The notes: generated from the sequence alone by a model not told the origin. A DNA stretch of 40,007 bases from Actinomycetota bacterium (GCA_002724355.1 PBOM01000049.1:5209-45215), one strand, 5' to 3'. Shown: positions 9,415 through 18,501, counted from the stretch's first letter. Made by a program: numbers and translations.

Positions 9415-10193
9415 CGCGCTGGCCACCACCGCTCCCGCATCGTAAGTAGGACTCCCAGCGAGATCAGAATCAACACCACGCTCATCGCTAATGCAGCTTC
9501 CTGGTCGGTTTCCATCGCTACAAAAACCGCTAGTGGCAGGGTCTGGGTCTTCCCAGGAATGTTGCCAGCGAAGGTGATGGTGGCTCCAAATTCGCCTAGA
9601 GCGCGAGCCCAAGCAAGAAAACCGGCAGCTACTAGGGAGCCCCTCACCATTGGAAGGACAACCCGTACTGTCGTTTTAAACTCATTTGCGCCTAGGGATG
9701 CCGCGGCAAGCTCGAAGCGGGGATCCAAACTGCGGAGCGACCCTTCAATTGTTAAAACCACGAAAGGCAGTGCAACGAACGCGTTCGCAAGGACGACCCC
9801 GCCAAGTGAATAAGGGAGGACGAGGCCGGTAACTTCCTCAAGTGTTGATCCGAGCGTTCCCTTTCGCCCAAAAGCAAACAAGAGGGCGGCGCCGCCGACA
9901 ACTGGAGGCAGGACCATCGGAAGCATTATCAACGCTCGTGTAACTGATGCGAGCACCCCTTCCATTCGAGAAAGGAGGAGCGCCACGGGTATACCCACCG
10001 TCACTGCAACAAATGCTGCCAACACACTGGAGAGAAGGGAGAGCAAGAGTGCATCTGTGACCACCTGTTCGGTTAGAAGCGACGGCATGCGCGACCAGGG
10101 GACTCGACACAAAAGCGAAACTACGGGCGTCGCGACGAGGGCCACTACCAGAAGGCCAAGGACCCGAACGCGCCGAGGTAGCCGATTCCTCAT
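9411..10193 (-). CDS. modB: molybdate/tungstate-type ABC transporter permease (ModB-like)
   Basis: ORF; multiple TM segments; EFGATITFAGNIPGKTQTLPLAVF is a conserved ModB-type EAA-loop region; sits between ModC-like and ModA-like genes. Confidence 0.87.
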   Translation of the reverse strand: MRNRLPRRVRVLGLLVVALVATPVVSLLCRVPWSRMPSLLTEQVVTDALLLSLLSSVLAAFVAVTVGIPVALLLSRMEGVLASVTRALIMLPMVLPPVVGGAALLFAFGRKGTLGSTLEEVTGLVLPYSLGGVVLANAFVALPFVVLTIEGSLRSLDPRFELAAASLGANEFKTTVRVVLPMVRGSLVAAGFLAWARALGEFGATITFAGNIPGKTQTLPLAVFVAMETDQEAALAMSVVLILISLGVLLTMRERWWPAR

Positions 10194-10963
10194 GGTCTTA
10201 GGAATCCAAGTTCTTCAAGGATCTGTCCTGCTTCCGGTTTTGTGAGAAGTTCGAGGAATGAAAGTGACACTTCGTCGGAATCGGCCAATGCAAGGGAGTA
10301 TGAAGTGATGAATAAATCTAAACCCTGAGGGTTAATAGTTGCTAGCTGGTCACCAGCCAGACGCGCGTCGGAACGATAAACGAACCCGTAGTCGACCTCT
10401 CCTCTAAGCACCTTAGATAGAACGGCCTTGACGTTGGGCTCCCTCGTCGCGTTAGAAAGGTCAAGATCGGATGCCTTAGAAAATGCAAGTGCCAGCGCAC
10501 CGCAAGGAGCACCGTCTGCGCATATTGCACCCTGCAGCCCCTCATCTTCGAGGTCTGAAATTGTCGTCGCTTCTCCACCAATATCAGAACTGACGACAAC
10601 TGTAAGACTGTTGCGGGCGATCGGCACTGGCGGCTGAAACCGGTTTGCGGATTGCAGCCGGTCCATGTGATTTGCTCCTGCTAGTAAAACGACGTCAGCA
10701 GCCGCACCTTCGGTAATTTGGTTAACCAGAGTGCCACTGCCGGCGATGTTTACCCGCACTTGTAGATCCGGATACTGGGTCTCCAACTCTGGGAGCATTA
10801 GTTCAATGAACTCGGTCATAGAAGAGGCAACAAACACCGTAAACACCCGTTCGGAATTCAGGCATCCGCTGAACAAGAGACAGCAGCACAGCGCTAGGAC
10901 GACGTAGAAGCGACGCCAAGTAGATTCTGAGCTTTTGTATCTCGTGGGCATTGTCTCGCTCAT
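10190..10963 (-). CDS. modA: molybdate-type substrate-binding lipoprotein (ModA-like)
   Basis: ORF; lipobox-like LFSGC; VFVASSMTEFIELMLPELETQYPDLQVRVNIAGSGTLVNQITEGAAADVVLLAG; ATGA overlap with the permease. Confidence 0.87.
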   Translation of the reverse strand: MSETMPTRYKSSESTWRRFYVVLALCCCLLFSGCLNSERVFTVFVASSMTEFIELMLPELETQYPDLQVRVNIAGSGTLVNQITEGAAADVVLLAGANHMDRLQSANRFQPPVPIARNSLTVVVSSDIGGEATTISDLEDEGLQGAICADGAPCGALALAFSKASDLDLSNATREPNVKAVLSKVLRGEVDYGFVYRSDARLAGDQLATINPQGLDLFITSYSLALADSDEVSLSFLELLTKPEAGQILEELGFLRP

Positions 10964-10994
10964 TCCCGAGGAGTAACTGGTCTAGGTTGCACAC

Positions 10995-11891
10995 ATGGCT
11001 ACAACATTGGATTGGTACGGCTGCGCAACATTCTCACTTCGTACGGCCGGATTAACAATTTTTTTGGATGCATACATAGACCGGCCGGCTGGCGCCCAAG
11101 GAACAGGGCTTACAGCATCAGACATCACCGAAGCTGACTACGTGCTGGTTGGGCATAGTCACTTTGACCATCTCTGGGGGGCCGAGCGCATCATCGCCAA
11201 CACAGATGCCACCCTCATAGCCTCTTATGAGTCAGTCCGCGTCATGGAACAGGCTGGCGTTCCGTTGGACCGGATGATTTGCGTCGCTGGAGGCGAGACA
11301 ATCGAGTTGTCTCCTGACGTCAAGGTCTCGGTGTATCCAAGCCAACATTCGTGTGTCTGGTCTCACGCTCAAATGGAAGAACCCGACGTGGTGTGTATTG
11401 GAGACCTCGGAGTAACTTGGCAAGAGCAGCAGAGCCGCATGGCTGATTTGATGTCGTATCTCATGACCGATACAACGTCCGCTGTGCGAAGCCACCTTGT
11501 GGATTCCTCGCCGGGTCACAGCGATCGAGGGGACGGCGGGGCCTTACTGTACTTAATTGAAGGACCTGATGGTTCAGTCCTATTTCAAGACACTTCAGGT
11601 CGATACGATGGCATCTTGGGTCAAATTCGACCTGATGTCGCGATCTTGGCGGCAGCTGGGCGCGGGAACATCGATGGCGAGCCGATACAAGGTTCTCTGG
11701 CACAATTCATGGCCCAGCAAGTAGAGCTTCTCGATCCTCAAAAAGTGCTGTTTGGTCATCACGATGATTGGCTACCTGGTTTTTCAATCCCAGTTAATAC
11801 TGACCCCATCATCGAAGAGATCCGGAGAGTCAACCAAACCGTCGAAGTGCTTGAACCCGGCTACTTGGAAGGTACGGAGATCCTGCCCTAA
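10995..11891 (+). CDS. MBL-fold metallo-hydrolase
   Basis: ORF; VLVGHSHFDHLWGAERI (HxHxDH), SSPGHSDRGDGGALLYLIEGPDGSVLFQDTSG, FGHHDDWLPGF. Confidence 0.87.
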   Translation: MATTLDWYGCATFSLRTAGLTIFLDAYIDRPAGAQGTGLTASDITEADYVLVGHSHFDHLWGAERIIANTDATLIASYESVRVMEQAGVPLDRMICVAGGETIELSPDVKVSVYPSQHSCVWSHAQMEEPDVVCIGDLGVTWQEQQSRMADLMSYLMTDTTSAVRSHLVDSSPGHSDRGDGGALLYLIEGPDGSVLFQDTSGRYDGILGQIRPDVAILAAAGRGNIDGEPIQGSLAQFMAQQVELLDPQKVLFGHHDDWLPGFSIPVNTDPIIEEIRRVNQTVEVLEPGYLEGTEILP

Positions 11892-11914
11892 GCGACACCT
11901 AGTAGTGTCTTGGC

Positions 11915-13003
11915 GTGCCGAAGCTTCAACCAGACCAAGTCCATAATTTTATCGTTCACACCTGCCAAGCTCTAGGAAGTGAACCGCTAGAAGCTGAGTT
12001 GGTGGCCGATCAACTAGTTGACGCCAATCTCGCAGGCCATGATTCCCACGGAGTCGGCATGTTGCCGTCATATGTTGACGGAGTTGTGAATGGCCGTCTT
12101 CGAATTAACAGTCATCCGACAGTGGTAGTTGATGGGGGAGCCCTCTTGACCTTGGATGGCAACGCCGGGTTTGGGCAGGTCAATGGCCACGAGGCAATGT
12201 CAATGGGCATGGAACGGGCCTCAGAGCACGGAGTGGCGGTGGTGGGACTTCGTAATAGTTACCACATTGGCCGGATTGGACACTGGGCTGAGCAGTGCGC
12301 TGCAGGGGGTTTCGCCTCGCTTCATCTGGTTAACGTGATTGGTCACCCACCTCTCGTTGCTGCATACGGTGGCGCTGAAGCGAGATTCGGCACCAACCCA
12401 TTCTGTGCAGCAGTACCAGGAAGAGACGGCCGACCCGGATTCCTACTAGACATGGCCACCAGCATCATCGCCGGAGGCAAAGCACGAGTAGCTGCCAACA
12501 AGGGCGTAAAGGTGCCGCCTAACACCATTATTGATGTCGACGGAAATTTAACTGACGACCCAAACGCATTTTGGTACACGGATCCAACCGGGAAGCGAGG
12601 CGGAGCCCTAGTCGCGTTCGGCGATCACAAAGGATCGGGATTAGCGATTATGTGCGAGTTGCTCAGTGCTGCGTTGCTCGGAGGGGAGACAGCGCACCCG
12701 AAAAATCCTCGCGACGGGCGAATTATCAACAACATGCTCTCCATCATCATCGATCCGGCGGCGACCGGAGAGGCTGAGGCATTCTTTGATGAAATTGAAC
12801 TTTTCAGGGATTTTGTCTTGGAGTCACGACTACGGAGTGATTGTGACCAGATCTTGGTGCCCGGCCAGCCAGAACAGATAGCCCGCGAAGAACGTGCCGG
12901 CGGTTTCGACGTAGATCCAGTAACACTGGAGCAGCTGCGGGCGAGTGCGTCACGAGCCGGTCTGGAAGCCGAGGAAATAACAGCTCTCATCGGCGACGCA
13001 TAA
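11915..13003 (+). CDS. Ldh family oxidoreductase (malate/L-lactate/ureidoglycolate dehydrogenase-like)
   Basis: ORF, GTG start; LVDANLAGHDSHGVGMLPSYVDGVVNGRL, VALVGLRNSYHIGRIGHWAEQ-like region, GTNPFCAAVPGRDGRPGFLLDMATSI, FGDHKGSGLAIMCELLSAALLG. Confidence 0.9.
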   Translation: MPKLQPDQVHNFIVHTCQALGSEPLEAELVADQLVDANLAGHDSHGVGMLPSYVDGVVNGRLRINSHPTVVVDGGALLTLDGNAGFGQVNGHEAMSMGMERASEHGVAVVGLRNSYHIGRIGHWAEQCAAGGFASLHLVNVIGHPPLVAAYGGAEARFGTNPFCAAVPGRDGRPGFLLDMATSIIAGGKARVAANKGVKVPPNTIIDVDGNLTDDPNAFWYTDPTGKRGGALVAFGDHKGSGLAIMCELLSAALLGGETAHPKNPRDGRIINNMLSIIIDPAATGEAEAFFDEIELFRDFVLESRLRSDCDQILVPGQPEQIAREERAGGFDVDPVTLEQLRASASRAGLEAEEITALIGDA

Positions 13004-13016
13004 GCGTCCTCCTGTA

Positions 13017-14105
13017 TTAAAAGGCGATTACGGTTCGGGCGACTGTGCCCTCTTTCATCCATCCGTAGCCTTCGTTTACTTCGTCTAAGGAGATGGTGGC
13101 TGACACCATTTCGTCGAGAAGCAAACGTCCACCCAGATAGAGGTCAATCATTTGGGGGATGTCAGTGCGAAATTGATTGGAGCCCATCATCGATCCTTGG
13201 AGCTTCTTTTCGCTCAACAGTTCAATTCCCCTGATCTCTAGCTTGGTACTGGAAGGGACCATCCCAATCACAGTGGCCGTGCCACCAACCTCGAGCATCT
13301 CGAAGGCTTGCTCTGCTGTGGCTTTCAATCCGATTGCCTCGAAGCTGTATTCGACACCGCCTTTGGTGAGATCGCGAACTGCCGCGACCACGTCGTCGAC
13401 CTCAGCAGCGTTTATGGTGTCTGTCGCACCCATCAGACGAGCCGTTTCGAGCTTTGGTCCGCTGGTGTCCACTGCGATAATGCGCCCGGCACCAGCTACT
13501 CGAGCTCCTTGAATTGCTGATAATCCGATCCCGCCGCATCCGATAACACAAACGGTGGCTCCAACCGGGACAGCGGCAGTTCTAACCGCGGCACCAAATC
13601 CCGTAGTAACCCCACATCCAATAAGACACGCCTTTTCTAACGGTATATCCGGCGTTACCTTAACGACCCCGTTCTGGTGGACCAGCATCTCCTCGGCAAA
13701 GCCACCTAAACGCGCCATCTGATCGACGGGTGTCCCATCGGCACGCGCCAATCGAGGAGAGTCATCCCGACCGCGCGATGTGGCCCTGCCGTTGCTGCAA
13801 CGATGTGGGTTGCCTGACAGACATTGCCTGCATTGGCCACAGAATATTGACAGGCAAGCGACTACGTGGTCGCCTGGCTTGACGTAGGTGACGTCGGCCC
13901 CAACTGCCTGAACAATTCCGGCGGATTCGTGCCCCATGACAGCGGGGACCTTGGTTCGAAAAAGGCCTTCCATAAAGTGCAGATCCGAATGGCATAGGCC
14001 GGCACCGACGGTTTGAATCAAAACTTCCTGAGGGCCAGGTGAATCGATATGGAGATCTTCAATTACCAATTCACCAGGTTGTTCACATAAAACTGCGGCT
14101 TTCAT
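13017..14105 (-). CDS. zinc-dependent alcohol dehydrogenase
   Basis: ORF 13017..14111; ATG at 14105 has AAGGA at better spacing. GLCHSDLHFMEG, GHESAGIVQAVG, CGQCRQCLSGNPHRC, CVIGCGGIGLSAIQGARVAGA. Confidence 0.92.
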   Translation of the reverse strand: MKAAVLCEQPGELVIEDLHIDSPGPQEVLIQTVGAGLCHSDLHFMEGLFRTKVPAVMGHESAGIVQAVGADVTYVKPGDHVVACLSIFCGQCRQCLSGNPHRCSNGRATSRGRDDSPRLARADGTPVDQMARLGGFAEEMLVHQNGVVKVTPDIPLEKACLIGCGVTTGFGAAVRTAAVPVGATVCVIGCGGIGLSAIQGARVAGAGRIIAVDTSGPKLETARLMGATDTINAAEVDDVVAAVRDLTKGGVEYSFEAIGLKATAEQAFEMLEVGGTATVIGMVPSSTKLEIRGIELLSEKKLQGSMMGSNQFRTDIPQMIDLYLGGRLLLDEMVSATISLDEVNEGYGWMKEGTVARTVIAF

Positions 14106-14230
14106 CTTCATTCCTTAAGGAGACGTGCACACAAGATTAGATCGGTCCCGCACCGCTTGCCTGCTCCGCACCTTCTAAGATGCGAATAGGTGTGCAGCTT
14201 GGGGGCAAGTGAGTAAGCCTCGCTGCCGGA

Positions 14231-14830
14231 TTGACAACTATTGGACCTTCGGAGACAGATTTGGTTAATCAACTTGGGCATCTGCCGAAACTCGATGATT
14301 TAAGCGCCGACCAGCGGACCAGACTTGAGACCTGGTATGCGAAGGCCTACAAAGACGACAACCTTTTTCGTACGCTGGCTAACGACGATCTAACACTAGA
14401 CATGTTTCTTGGTTGGGTCGGCCTCATGTACGGGGGCGAATCAGGCCTAGACCGCCAAATGATTGAACTTTGCCGAATTCGAATGGCAAATGTGAATGAG
14501 TGCTTCCATTGAAGCATGGTTAAAAGCGCATCGTTGGTGCGTGCTGGCCTTACCGATGAGATGGTCGCGCAGCTTGCAGATTATGAAAATTCTGACTTGC
14601 CTGAAGCTTGGAAAGCCGCTGTGCAGTTCAGCGAACATCTTTCAGGATCACCTAAGGGACCCATACCCGCGGAGCTTCATGCACGCCTGCGCGAGAGCTT
14701 CTCTGAAGTCGAAATTCTTCGGCTTGGCGCACTTCTCGCAGTCGGGAGCGGTTGGCAACGAATGATTGAAGCCTTCGGTATACGACCTGACCACTACGAA
14801 AATGGCCAAAACGGACCGTGGGTCGAATAA
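14231..14830 (+). CDS. carboxymuconolactone decarboxylase / AhpD-like protein with in-frame TGA (14510-14512) read as selenocysteine; candidate selenoprotein with CxxU motif
   Basis: ORFs 14231..14512 and 14516..14830 are in the same frame, separated only by TGA+AGC. The joined product ...LDRQMIELCRIRMANVNECFH-U-SMVKSASLVRAGLTDEMVAQLADYENSDLPEAWKAAVQFSEHL... is a continuous CMD/AhpD-type domain with TGA at the second Cys position of CxxC. Start uncertain: TTG 14231, or TTG 14261 with GGAG 6 nt upstream. Confidence 0.75.
14525..14545 (+). promoter_or_regulatory. putative bacterial SECIS hairpin downstream of the in-frame TGA
   Basis: AGCGCA (14525-14530) pairs with TGC-[GT]-GCT (14538-14545); apical loop TCGTTGG (14531-14537), or CGTTG if U31-G37 wobble closes it. 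The loop begins about 18 nt after the TGA, within known bacterial SECIS spacing, with G near the start of the loop. Confidence 0.5.
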
Positions 14831-15698
14831 ACGTCAAGATGTCCGCCTCACCCTTAGCGGTGAGGGTCCAAGGCCACTTACGAATCTAGTGGGCAAGACC
14901 GCGCAGGAAGGCGCTGAACCTAACCAAATTGTCTCCTTGGAACAGGGGGATCACCCGACCGCCTGGAGACTGCAGGTAACCAACGAACTAGCCGGCGCCA
15001 CCGGCACCCTTCACGGTGGCTGCGGCCTTGCGGCGGCTGCTGCTGCTCTGGAGAGAACGACTGGTCGACGTTTGTCCTACATATCTGGACAGTTTCTGGC
15101 AAGGGCTTCAGTTGGTGCTGAAGTCGATATCGAAGTAATCGAACTCGCGGTAGGGAACAGAATCACACAAGCAGCGGCGACTTGCAGCCGTGGCGAAACC
15201 ATCGTTTTTCGCGCCGCGGCCGCCCTAGGAGGTCACAATCTCCAGGTTGATCGTCAATGGCCAACCGCACCCGAGGTCCCCGCTCCAGAGGATTGCGATA
15301 TACGCGGCCCTACCTCACAGAGTGGTAGCTCGTTCAATGACTTTGCGGATATTCGACTAGCGGGTCAGGAACCCGGGGAAAGCGACGTTTACTACTGGGC
15401 TCGACTCGATGGCAACCTAGCTTCATCAACGCAAGGACTGATCGCTCTAGCCGATCTGCTCCCCAGTGGCATGAGAGTCAGCCTTGATAAGGGCTTTCGC
15501 GGGTCGAGCCTCGACCACTCAGTCCGGCTCCTAACCCAAGAGATAAGCAGCTGGGTGCTTATCTGCCTCCGGTCAGCTGCTATTGAGAACAGCATCGGGC
15601 ACGGAAGCGCAGAGATTTATTCCCAAACGGGCACCCTGTTGGCGCTGGCGACTCAGTCGTTCGCAATATCGTCAATTACAGGTTTCCTCGACCGCTAA
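14802..15698 (+). CDS. acyl-CoA thioesterase-like protein (PaaI/TesB-type double hotdog)
   Basis: ORF 14766..15698; ATG at 14802 overlaps the end of the upstream gene. ATGTLHGGCGLAAAAAALERTTGRRLSYISGQFLARASVGAEVDIEVIELAVGNRITQAAATC...YYWARLDG...SLDHSVRLL. Confidence 0.72.
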   Translation: MAKTDRGSNKRQDVRLTLSGEGPRPLTNLVGKTAQEGAEPNQIVSLEQGDHPTAWRLQVTNELAGATGTLHGGCGLAAAAAALERTTGRRLSYISGQFLARASVGAEVDIEVIELAVGNRITQAAATCSRGETIVFRAAAALGGHNLQVDRQWPTAPEVPAPEDCDIRGPTSQSGSSFNDFADIRLAGQEPGESDVYYWARLDGNLASSTQGLIALADLLPSGMRVSLDKGFRGSSLDHSVRLLTQEISSWVLICLRSAAIENSIGHGSAEIYSQTGTLLALATQSFAISSITGFLDR

Positions 15699-15720
15699 AC
15701 CGTTGACCCAGGAGGTCCAA

Positions 15721-16005
15721 ATGAGTGCATACGTAGTATTCCAAGGGGAGATCAACGACGCGGAACAATACGACCAGTACAAGCCTCTTGCCGCAGAGTC
15801 AGTCGAAAAGCACGGAGGGTCCTATCTAATTAGGGGAGGAAACTGGGTGGCATTGGAAGGAGACGCTCCTCCGACGCGGAACGTCGTCATTAAATTTCCC
15901 TCAATGGAGGCAGCACACGCTTGGTACACGAGCGCCCAATATTCCGCTGCCCGTCCCTTACGTCAGGAGGCGAGCACAGGCTCGCTGTTCATAATCGAAG
16001 GATGA
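15721..16005 (+). CDS. DUF1330 family protein
   Basis: ATG at 15721 with upstream AGGAGG: MSAYVVFQGEINDAEQYDQYKPLAAESVEKHGGSYLIRGG...KFPSMEAAHAWYTSAQYSAARPLRQEAS. Confidence 0.88.
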   Translation: MSAYVVFQGEINDAEQYDQYKPLAAESVEKHGGSYLIRGGNWVALEGDAPPTRNVVIKFPSMEAAHAWYTSAQYSAARPLRQEASTGSLFIIEG

Positions 16006-16017
16006 ACCGTCGATCGT

Positions 16018-16773
16018 TCAGCCTCGCCCAACCAGAGGCATTCCGTTCGCCATTATGGTCATCTGTAGAATATTGGCGTCTGCAGGCAGCTCTGCCATTA
16101 GGGCCACTGCCTCGCCCACGTCTTCGACGTTCATGGTCGCCTCGGCAGCAGTCTCTCCGTTGGCTTGTAGCACCCCTGAACTCATTTGCGCTGTAAGCGG
16201 AGTCGCAGCGTTACCTATATCGATCTGCCCTACGGTTATCCCTAAATCACGGCCCTCCAGCGAGAGAGCTTTGGTTAACCCAGTTACGGCGTGTTTAGTG
16301 GCGGTGTAGGGCGCGGAAAACGGGCGAGGGGTTTGAGCCGAAACTGACCCATTGTTGATTATGCGACCACCGGGTGGCGTCTGAGTCTTCATCTGTCGAA
16401 AGGCCGCACGCGCACATAACCAAGAGCCAGTCAGATTGATATCGACGACTGAACGCCATTGCTCTACTGATAATTCGTCTATTGGAACGGGAGGAGCGCC
16501 AATTCCGGCATTGTTGAAGAGAAGATCAACTCGGCCGAAGGCGTCTACGGTGGCATCAAATAGCCGTTCGACGTCCTGGGGATCTGAGACATCCGCGACC
16601 AGCGTCTGGACCGGACCAACAATGCGCTGCGAAGCCTCCTCGAGGGGCCCTGACCGCCTACCGCACAACATTATTAACCAACCGCGTCTACTTAAAGCCA
16701 ACGCGGCTGCAGCTCCCACTCCTGTTCCGCCGCCGGTAATGATCGCCACGTTCTCATTCTTGTTAGTGGCCAA
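16018..16773 (-). CDS. SDR family oxidoreductase
   Basis: ORF (TTG start); NVAIITGGGTGVGAAAALALSRRG, LFNNAGIGAPP, PYTATKHAVTGLTKALS. Confidence 0.9.
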   Translation of the reverse strand: MATNKNENVAIITGGGTGVGAAAALALSRRGWLIMLCGRRSGPLEEASQRIVGPVQTLVADVSDPQDVERLFDATVDAFGRVDLLFNNAGIGAPPVPIDELSVEQWRSVVDINLTGSWLCARAAFRQMKTQTPPGGRIINNGSVSAQTPRPFSAPYTATKHAVTGLTKALSLEGRDLGITVGQIDIGNAATPLTAQMSSGVLQANGETAAEATMNVEDVGEAVALMAELPADANILQMTIMANGMPLVGRG

Positions 16774-16782
16774 AATATCCCC

Positions 16783-18501
16783 TTATCTCTGGTTCTGGAG
16801 TCGGGCCCATTCGTCGCGAAGCCCGACTGTGCGATGGAAGTGGTCCTCGAGCACAGGATCCGCAGCGAAATAGCCGATACGTTCGAACTGAACAACCTCG
16901 TTGGGTTCGACATCCGACAATGATTGTTCCAGTTTGCAGTCACGAAGGATCTCAACAGAATCCCGGTCTAAATCATCGATCGGGTCACCTGTTGTCTCGC
17001 CAGGAATCCTTTCTTTGAACAATCGTTCGTATAAGGCGACCGAACCATCTATTGCGTGGCTTGCAGCTACCCAGTGAATAGTTGATTTAACTTTGCGCCC
17101 ATCGGGTGCTGAGCCACCCGCTGTTTGAGGGTCATAGGTGCAGTGAACTTCAAGCGGATTGCCTTCTTCGTCACATATGGCGCCAGTGCAAGTCACCAGG
17201 TATCCGCCCCGGAGGCGCACTTCGGTCCCCGGTGAGAGTCTGAAATATTTTGGCGGTGGCTCCATGCGGAAGTCGTCCTGCTCAATCCATAACTCGCGGC
17301 TAAAGGGGACCTCCCTCGTTCCGTCAGCATCATCCTCAGGATTGTTCACCAGTGTGCGCATTTCTATGACTGGCTCGCCGTGCTCATCTTCAGGCCAGTT
17401 AGTGATGACTAGTTTAAGAGGGCGCAATACCGCCATTCGACGTTGAGCGGTTTGGTTGAGTTCAGTGCGGACAAACGACTCAAGCAACTCAATGTCATGG
17501 CGCGAATTGGTGCGGGATACTCCAATAAACGAGCAGAATTCTCGGATTGCGCTCGCCGGGTACCCGCGACGTCTAAGAGCACGCAGAGTCGGGAGCCGGG
17601 GGTCATCCCAGCCACTGACATGGCCGTCATCAACGAGCTGTTTGAGGCGACGTTTGGATGTAACGGTGTAGGTAAGTTCTAGTCGCGCGAACTCGGTTTG
17701 ATACGGGGCCTCACCTTCTAGGGGGAGTTGCTGTAAATACCAGTCGTACAGGGCTCGGTTATCTGAAAATTCAAGACTGCACAGCGAGTGCGTCACCCCT
17801 TCGATAGCGTCGCCTTGTCCATGTGCCCAGTCGTAGCTCGGATAAATTTTCCATGTGTCTCCGGTTCGATAGTGATGGTCGTATCGAATCCTGTACATGA
17901 CCGGATCCCGAAGCTGCATATTCTCGTGCTGCATGTCGATCTTTGCACGAAGGACGCATGACCCTTCTGGGTGCAGACCGTCTCTCATTTCCCGGAACAA
18001 CGCAAGATTTTCGTCGGGAGTCCTATCTCTGTATGGGCCCTCAATGCCCGGTTGTCCAAATCCGCCGCGCTGTTCAGCAATTTCTTCAGCACTCTGGGCA
18101 TCGACGTAGGCGAGGCCTTCCAAGATTAGAAGCTCAGCCCATTCGTACAGCTGCTCGAAGTAATCAGAAGAGTAGTTAATCGAAGCTGGGTTGTAACCGA
18201 GCCATTGGACATCCTCAACAATTGCGTCCACGTAACGTTGGTCTTCAGTGGTTGGGTTGGTGTCATCGAAGCGGAGCATGCATATGCCACCGTTCTCTTG
18301 CGCAATTGAGAAGTCGAGCACGATTGCCTTTGCATGGCCGATGTGTAGATATCCATTAGGTTCCGGGGGAAACCGGGTTTGGACACTTCGGTTGAAACGG
18401 CGATTCTCAAGGTCCTCTGACACCAGCTCTCGCACGAAATCGGAGCGCTTTGGATCCTCAGCCTCACTTGGGTTAAGTGAATTTTGGGTCAAGTCGGTCA
18501 C
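16783..18501 (-). CDS. glnS: glutamine--tRNA ligase
   Basis: 572 aa ORF; RFPPEPNGYLHIGHAKAIVLDF (HIGH), RFDDTNPTTEDQRYVDAI, YDWAHGQGDAIEGVTHSLCSLEFSDNRALYDWYL, TVTSKRRLKQLVDDGHVSGWDDPRLPTL (MSKR-like). Confidence 0.95.
   Translation of the reverse strand: MTDLTQNSLNPSEAEDPKRSDFVRELVSEDLENRRFNRSVQTRFPPEPNGYLHIGHAKAIVLDFSIAQENGGICMLRFDDTNPTTEDQRYVDAIVEDVQWLGYNPASINYSSDYFEQLYEWAELLILEGLAYVDAQSAEEIAEQRGGFGQPGIEGPYRDRTPDENLALFREMRDGLHPEGSCVLRAKIDMQHENMQLRDPVMYRIRYDHHYRTGDTWKIYPSYDWAHGQGDAIEGVTHSLCSLEFSDNRALYDWYLQQLPLEGEAPYQTEFARLELTYTVTSKRRLKQLVDDGHVSGWDDPRLPTLRALRRRGYPASAIREFCSFIGVSRTNSRHDIELLESFVRTELNQTAQRRMAVLRPLKLVITNWPEDEHGEPVIEMRTLVNNPEDDADGTREVPFSRELWIEQDDFRMEPPPKYFRLSPGTEVRLRGGYLVTCTGAICDEEGNPLEVHCTYDPQTAGGSAPDGRKVKSTIHWVAASHAIDGSVALYERLFKERIPGETTGDPIDDLDRDSVEILRDCKLEQSLSDVEPNEVVQFERIGYFAADPVLEDHFHRTVGLRDEWARLQNQR

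Noticed and set aside
14231-14512. Treating the AhpD-like gene as a pseudogene or as two separate small proteins
   Set aside because: Same frame, a single TGA exactly at the catalytic Cys position, no other lesions, and a SECIS-like hairpin. Sec decoding explains the data better, though sequencing error remains to be excluded.
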